Origin: Micromonospora humi
Lineage (GTDB): Bacteria > Actinomycetota > Actinomycetes > Mycobacteriales > Micromonosporaceae
Direction of reading: 5' to 3'
Assembly (NCBI RefSeq): GCF_900090105.1
Contig: NZ_FMDM01000018.1
Coordinates: forward strand, 1,020-65,019
DNA length: 64,000 nucleotides
Part shown: piece by piece, positions 60,836-64,000 of the stretch
Position numbering within the stretch: position 1 is the first letter of the stretch
How the letters are laid out: every line of letters begins with the position of its first letter
Notes under the pieces: model-generated
Told to the model about the DNA's origin: nothing
Databases searched by the model: none
The model's input: only the letters and a program-made list of their open reading frames with translations
Program-made: the position numbers and the translations under genes

Positions 60836-61133
60836 CTCGCGCCCCCTGTCTCTCGTCCCGCACCGCTATGACCGGGTGGGCGGGCGATCTGTGACAGGTC
60901 CCATCGGCTGTCCCGACCCCGCGGCCAGCACCGCCATCGGTGTCGGCGGGTCGGGCAGCGGCGGATCCCCTCCCGGACAGCGGCGGACGCTTGCCCCGCT
61001 GGGACCGGACACCCGGGCCGCTCGTGACAGCCGGCGTCGCGGGCTCGGCGTCACATCCGGTGGCGCTGTCGGGTCCTAGCGGGTGCGTCGGGTGAGTGCC
61101 CGGCGCTCCCGACCGAGACAAGGGTGTGACGAC

Positions 61134-61865
61134 ATGAAGATCGCCGTACTGGGCGGTACCGGGCTGATCGGTTCCCAGGCCGTGGCCGTGCTCCGCGAGC
61201 ACGGGCACGAGGCGGTGCCGCTGTCGCCGTCCAACGGGGTGGACCTGCTCACGGGTGAGGGCCTCGACGCCGGACTCAAGGGCGCCGACGTGGCGCTGAA
61301 CCTGACGAACTCGCCCACCTTCGACGAGAAGTCCGCCGACTTCTTCCGCACGTCCATGGAGAACCTGCTGGCCGCGGCACAGCGTGAACAGATCGGTCAC
61401 CTGGTGATCCTGTCCATCGTCGGGGTCGACCAGGTGCCGGACCCGTACTACCGGGCGAAGGTGCTCCAGGAGGAGGTCCTCGCGGCCGGCCCGGTGCCGT
61501 ACACCATCGTCCGCGCCACCCAGTTCTTCGAGTTCATCGGCGCGATCATGTCCTGGACCAGCGACGACGACACCGTACGGCTGCCCGCCACGCCGGTGCA
61601 GCCGATGGCGTCGGCCGACGTGGCGAAGGCGGTGGCCCGGGCCGCGGTGGGCGCGCCGCGCAACGGCATCCAGAACGTCGGCGGCCCCGAGGTGCTCCGC
61701 CTCGACGAGTGGGGCAGGGCGGCCCTGGCCGCCACGGGGGACACCCGGACGGTCGTGGTCGACCCCACCGCCGGGATCTTCGGCGTGGTGCCGGGCGACG
61801 TGCTGACGGCCCCGCAGGACGCGGTACTCGCCACCACCAGCTACCGACAGTGGCTCGCCCGCTGA
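61134..61865 (+). CDS. NmrA-like NAD(P)-binding protein
   Basis: A 243-residue atypical SDR of the NmrA type. The dinucleotide loop is IAVLGGTGLIGSQAVAVL (3-20). HLVILSIVGVDQVPDPYYRAKVLQEE replaces the classic active site with the Y-x-x-K form. PMASADVAKAVARAA is a typical later motif. ATG at 61134 follows AGGGTGTGACGAC. Such proteins sense redox state or reduce small substrates. A TAGCGG -10-like box lies at 61077-61082 with only one matching upstream repeat. It is divergent from ndh. Confidence 0.87.
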   Translation: MKIAVLGGTGLIGSQAVAVLREHGHEAVPLSPSNGVDLLTGEGLDAGLKGADVALNLTNSPTFDEKSADFFRTSMENLLAAAQREQIGHLVILSIVGVDQVPDPYYRAKVLQEEVLAAGPVPYTIVRATQFFEFIGAIMSWTSDDDTVRLPATPVQPMASADVAKAVARAAVGAPRNGIQNVGGPEVLRLDEWGRAALAATGDTRTVVVDPTAGIFGVVPGDVLTAPQDAVLATTSYRQWLAR

Positions 61866-61880
61866 CCACCAGGCCCGGGG

Positions 61881-61906
61881 GGCCGGCACCCCGACGGGTG
61901 CCGGCC
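61881..61906 (+). terminator. Hairpin after the NmrA-like gene
   Basis: A perfect 11-bp stem (GGCCGGCACCC at 61881-61891, complement at 61896-61906) with a CGAC loop, 15 bp after the stop. GC-rich without a T tract, as is common in actinomycetes. Confidence 0.7.
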
Positions 61907-61976
61907 GCCCCGCATGGGACCCGTGCTGGGCCGAGGATGCTGATCCGCACATCAGTCATGGTCGGACGGGGCCTCC

Positions 61977-62018
61977 GCACTCCTTCGAAACTCGTTCGGA
62001 ACCGGGCCTTCCTAGCGT
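61977..62018 (+). promoter_or_regulatory. Three-repeat SARP-type promoter, site 6 (ECF sigma B)
   Basis: CACT, AACT and AACC begin at 61978, 61989 and 62000 (11-bp steps); TAGCGT is at 62013-62018, 13 bases after the third. This is the most divergent member in sequence, but the spacing is exact, and the -10 to ATG distance (35 bases) matches the others. GGAAC at 61998-62002 could also serve as an ECF-type -35. Confidence 0.65.
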
Positions 62019-62053
62019 CGGGACAGACGACCGTCACCGATCAGGAGGCATCG

Positions 62054-62737
62054 ATGCCCGAACCGGCAGGGGAAGCCACCACGGCCCACCCGGACCACCT
62101 CGCCGACTTCCTCGACGTCCGCGACCGGCTGTTGCGGATCGCGCGACGCATCGTCGGCGACCGGTCCGACGCGGAGGATGTCGTGCAGGACGCCTGGCTG
62201 CGCTGGCATCGCACGGACCGCAGCCTGGTACGCAACGCGCCGGCGTTCCTGTGCCGGACCACCACCCTGTTGTCGATCAACGCCACCCGCACCGCGCACC
62301 TGCGGCACCGCGATCCGGCGGACCCCTGGCTGGCGGAGCCGGTGGACCCGGGCGACGACCCCGCGACGGTGATGGAACGCACCGAGGAGCTACGCGCCGC
62401 GATCCTGCTGCTCGTCGAGCGCCTCGCCCCCCGTGAGCGCTGCGCCTACCTGCTCCGCGAGGCGTTCGGCTATCCGTACCGGCACGTCGGGGAACTGCTC
62501 GGGCTCACCGAGGCCAACGCGCGCCAGGTGATCCGCCGGGCCCGGGCCCGGCTGGCCGGGGGCCGAGGCGCGCCCGCTTCACCGGTGGAACAGCTCCGGC
62601 TGCTCGCGGCGTTCGGGGAGGTCACCCGCACCGGTGACCCCGCCGCCCTCGTCGCGGTCGTCGACGCTCCGTCCGGCAGGACGGCCCCCGTCGGCCGTGG
62701 ACGTCCGAGCGCCCTGTCCCTCGCCGCCGGAGGCTGA
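62054..62737 (+). CDS. ECF sigma factor, ECF41/SigJ-like, truncated C-terminus
   Basis: A 227-residue sigma factor closely related to the one at 55407. Region 2 is LLRIARRIVGDRSDAEDVVQDAWLRWHRTDRSLV, and region 4 is LAPRERCAYLLREAFGYPYRHVGELLGLTEANARQVIRRARARL. The first helix of the ECF41 SnoaL domain remains (VEQLRLLAAFGEVTRTGDPAALVAVVDAPSG), and then about 17 unrelated residues end the protein. ATG at 62054 follows AGGAGGCATCG. The promoter 35 bases upstream belongs to the three-repeat group. No anti-sigma gene is adjacent. Confidence 0.85.
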   Translation: MPEPAGEATTAHPDHLADFLDVRDRLLRIARRIVGDRSDAEDVVQDAWLRWHRTDRSLVRNAPAFLCRTTTLLSINATRTAHLRHRDPADPWLAEPVDPGDDPATVMERTEELRAAILLLVERLAPRERCAYLLREAFGYPYRHVGELLGLTEANARQVIRRARARLAGGRGAPASPVEQLRLLAAFGEVTRTGDPAALVAVVDAPSGRTAPVGRGRPSALSLAAGG

Positions 62738-62803
62738 CGTGGACCCGGGATGTCCGGTGGCATTCGTCCAGCCGTCGGCTCGACCGTCGGCCACACTCGG
62801 GGT

Positions 62804-63274
62804 GTGACGACAATCGAGCCGATGACCTCCACCCACCCGGTGTTCGATGAGTTCGCCGTACTGTTCGACGACTACCGGGTGCACTACGGCCAGCCGTCAG
62901 CCCTGCAGAGCACCCGATCCTGGTTGCGCGAGCAGGTCGCCCGGCACCGGCTCGCCGCAGCGGCCGCCATCCGGGCTCAGGAGGTCTGCGGCTTCATCAC
63001 GGTCACGGTCATGCCGGCCTCGCTCAGGTTGGGCACCGCATGGTCGATCCGCGACCTCTACGTGGCGCCGGATCATCGCCGTACCGGTATCGCCGACGCC
63101 CTCCTGCGGCACGTCATCCGGAACGCCGGTGACGCCGGCGCACATCGCGTGTCACTCCAGACCGAGACCGACAACGTGCCGGCCCTGACGCTCTACACCG
63201 ACATCGGGTTCCAACCCGTCACCGGCCTGGAACTGCTCAACCTCACCGTGGATCCCCCTCGCCACGTGCCGTGA
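62804..63274 (+). CDS. GNAT-family N-acetyltransferase
   Basis: About 156 residues with the GNAT fold: FDEFAVLFDDYRVHYGQPS, CGFITVTVMPASLRLGTAWSIRDLYVAPDHRRTGIADALL (the acetyl-CoA loop R/Q-x-x-G-x-A is RRTGIA), and VSLQTETDNVPALTLYTDIGFQPV. The start is uncertain: GTG at 62804 and ATG at 62822 are both possible and neither has a good ribosome site. It lies 66 bp after the sigma gene and may be co-transcribed. The substrate is unknown. Confidence 0.82.
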   Translation: MTTIEPMTSTHPVFDEFAVLFDDYRVHYGQPSALQSTRSWLREQVARHRLAAAAAIRAQEVCGFITVTVMPASLRLGTAWSIRDLYVAPDHRRTGIADALLRHVIRNAGDAGAHRVSLQTETDNVPALTLYTDIGFQPVTGLELLNLTVDPPRHVP

Positions 63275-63337
63275 CCGAGATCGGACGGACCGGTCGCGTG
63301 CCGACGGCCACAGGCGTTGCCGGGTCGGCGAGGCGCG

Positions 63338-64000
63338 TCACGGCGCCGGGTGGGGCGCCGGGGCCGGCGCACGCTTGGCCCGCTGGATCTGCGCGTAGAC
63401 GTGGGTCCGCAGCTCGGTGAACCGGGGCAGCGCCCGCGTGGTGAGCTGATCGCGTTCCCGCGGGAGGTCGATCACGAGGTCTTCCCGCACCCGGGTCGGC
63501 GAGTGGGACAGGACGAGCACGCGCTGGCCCAGGTACACGGACTCGTCGATGTCGTGGGTCACGAAGACGGTGGAGATACCGCGGTGCAGGTGCAGGTCGC
63601 GGACGAGGTCCTCCAGGTCCGCGCGGGTCTGCGCGTCCACCGCCGCGAACGGCTCGTCCATGATCAGCACTTCGGGCCGGTACGCGATGGCGCGCGCGAT
63701 GGCCACCCGTTGTTGCATCCCGCCGGAGATCTGCCACGGATGGCTGCGTGCCGACTGCGGCAGTCCGACCGCGTCGAGGGCGTCGGCGACCCTCCGGTCG
63801 CGTTCGGCGCGGGAGAGCTTCTGGTGTCGGAGGGGCAGCTCCACGTTGCCCCGGACCGTCAGCCAGGGATAGAGGCTGCGGCCGTACTCCTGGAACACCA
63901 CCGCCATCGCCGGGCTCGGGCCCGTCACCGGAGATCCCTCCATCTCGACGAGGCCGCTGGTGGGCCGGAGCAGTCCGGCGAGGCATTTCAGCAGGGTGGT
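63338..64000 (-). CDS. ABC transporter ATPase, nitrate/sulfonate/taurine type (5' partial)
   Basis: 220 residues of the C-terminal part are visible; the gene runs off the right edge, so the N-terminus and the Walker A loop itself are missing. The visible part begins TTLLKCLAGLLRPTSGLVE, directly after Walker A. VVFQEYGRSLYPWLTVRGNVELPL is the Q-loop region typical of SsuB/TauB/NrtD. The signature is ISGGMQQRVAIARAI, Walker B VLIMDEPFAAVD, and the switch His TVFVTHDIDESV. It would power uptake of a sulfonate-, nitrate- or similar anion-type substrate; the permease and binding protein must lie outside the window. Confidence 0.9.
   Translation of the reverse strand, partial: TTLLKCLAGLLRPTSGLVEMEGSPVTGPSPAMAVVFQEYGRSLYPWLTVRGNVELPLRHQKLSRAERDRRVADALDAVGLPQSARSHPWQISGGMQQRVAIARAIAYRPEVLIMDEPFAAVDAQTRADLEDLVRDLHLHRGISTVFVTHDIDESVYLGQRVLVLSHSPTRVREDLVIDLPRERDQLTTRALPRFTELRTHVYAQIQRAKRAPAPAPHPAP

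Noticed and set aside
61053..61082. Seventh possible three-repeat promoter before the NmrA-like gene
   Set aside because: TAGCGG is present and CGCT lies 13 bp upstream, but the other two repeats do not match at 11-bp steps.

Overview
The window is high-GC actinobacterial DNA, most likely from Micromonosporaceae (Micromonospora or a close relative). This rests on the very high G/C at third codon positions, frequent GTG starts, ATGA/GTGA start-stop overlaps, and a left half that follows the Mycobacterium tuberculosis Rv1691-Rv1713 gene order (recalled, not searched).

Left half, about 1-28.5 kb, conserved core on the + strand. In order: a TPR protein with an Arg/Gly repeat head and an acidic tail (5' end outside the window), a HAD phosphatase, an SCP2 protein (-), a phasin-like protein, a small protein, tlyA, nadK, recN, steA and steB. 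A four-gene envelope block follows (MraY/WecA-like transferase, MurJ-like flippase, GT4 glycosyltransferase, membrane phosphatase-like protein), lying between steB and pyrG, which are neighbours in M. tuberculosis. Then come pyrG, a Nudix hydrolase, a TM2 protein (-), ald, xerD, parA, scpA, scpB, rluB, cmk and der. The core ends at a rho-independent terminator and a tRNA-Pro(GGG) gene.

Right half, about 28.7-64 kb, accessory. A short region of lower GC with a probably frameshifted gene follows the tRNA. Next are a secreted sugar-dehydrogenase-like protein, a secreted alpha/beta hydrolase, a STAS protein, and a complete arginine deiminase operon (antiporter, arcA, arcB, arcC) ending in a flavoprotein reductase. 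The rest is rich in regulators: two AraC proteins, two very large LuxR (LAL) ATPases, one AfsR/SARP regulator, one XRE/MmyB regulator and two ECF sigma factors. These are interleaved with two related short-chain dehydrogenases, two hydroxyisobutyrate-dehydrogenase-like genes (one reduced to a stub), a lipase-type hydrolase with a patatin, a universal stress protein, a DUF4331 protein, a type II NADH dehydrogenase, an NmrA-type protein, a GNAT protein, and an ABC ATPase cut by the window end.

The main discovery is a shared promoter architecture. Six transcription units of the right half (STAS gene, arc operon, hydrolase-patatin, universal stress protein, both ECF sigma factors) each carry three CACT-like direct repeats exactly 11 bp apart. 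The third repeat starts exactly 13 bp before a TAGCGT-type -10 box. This is the layout used by SARP/AfsR-family (OmpR-fold) activators, and one SARP gene lies among the targets. I infer a SARP-type stress or low-oxygen regulon joining arginine fermentation, stress-protein and sigma-factor genes. The geometry is read from the sequence; the identity of the regulator is inference.
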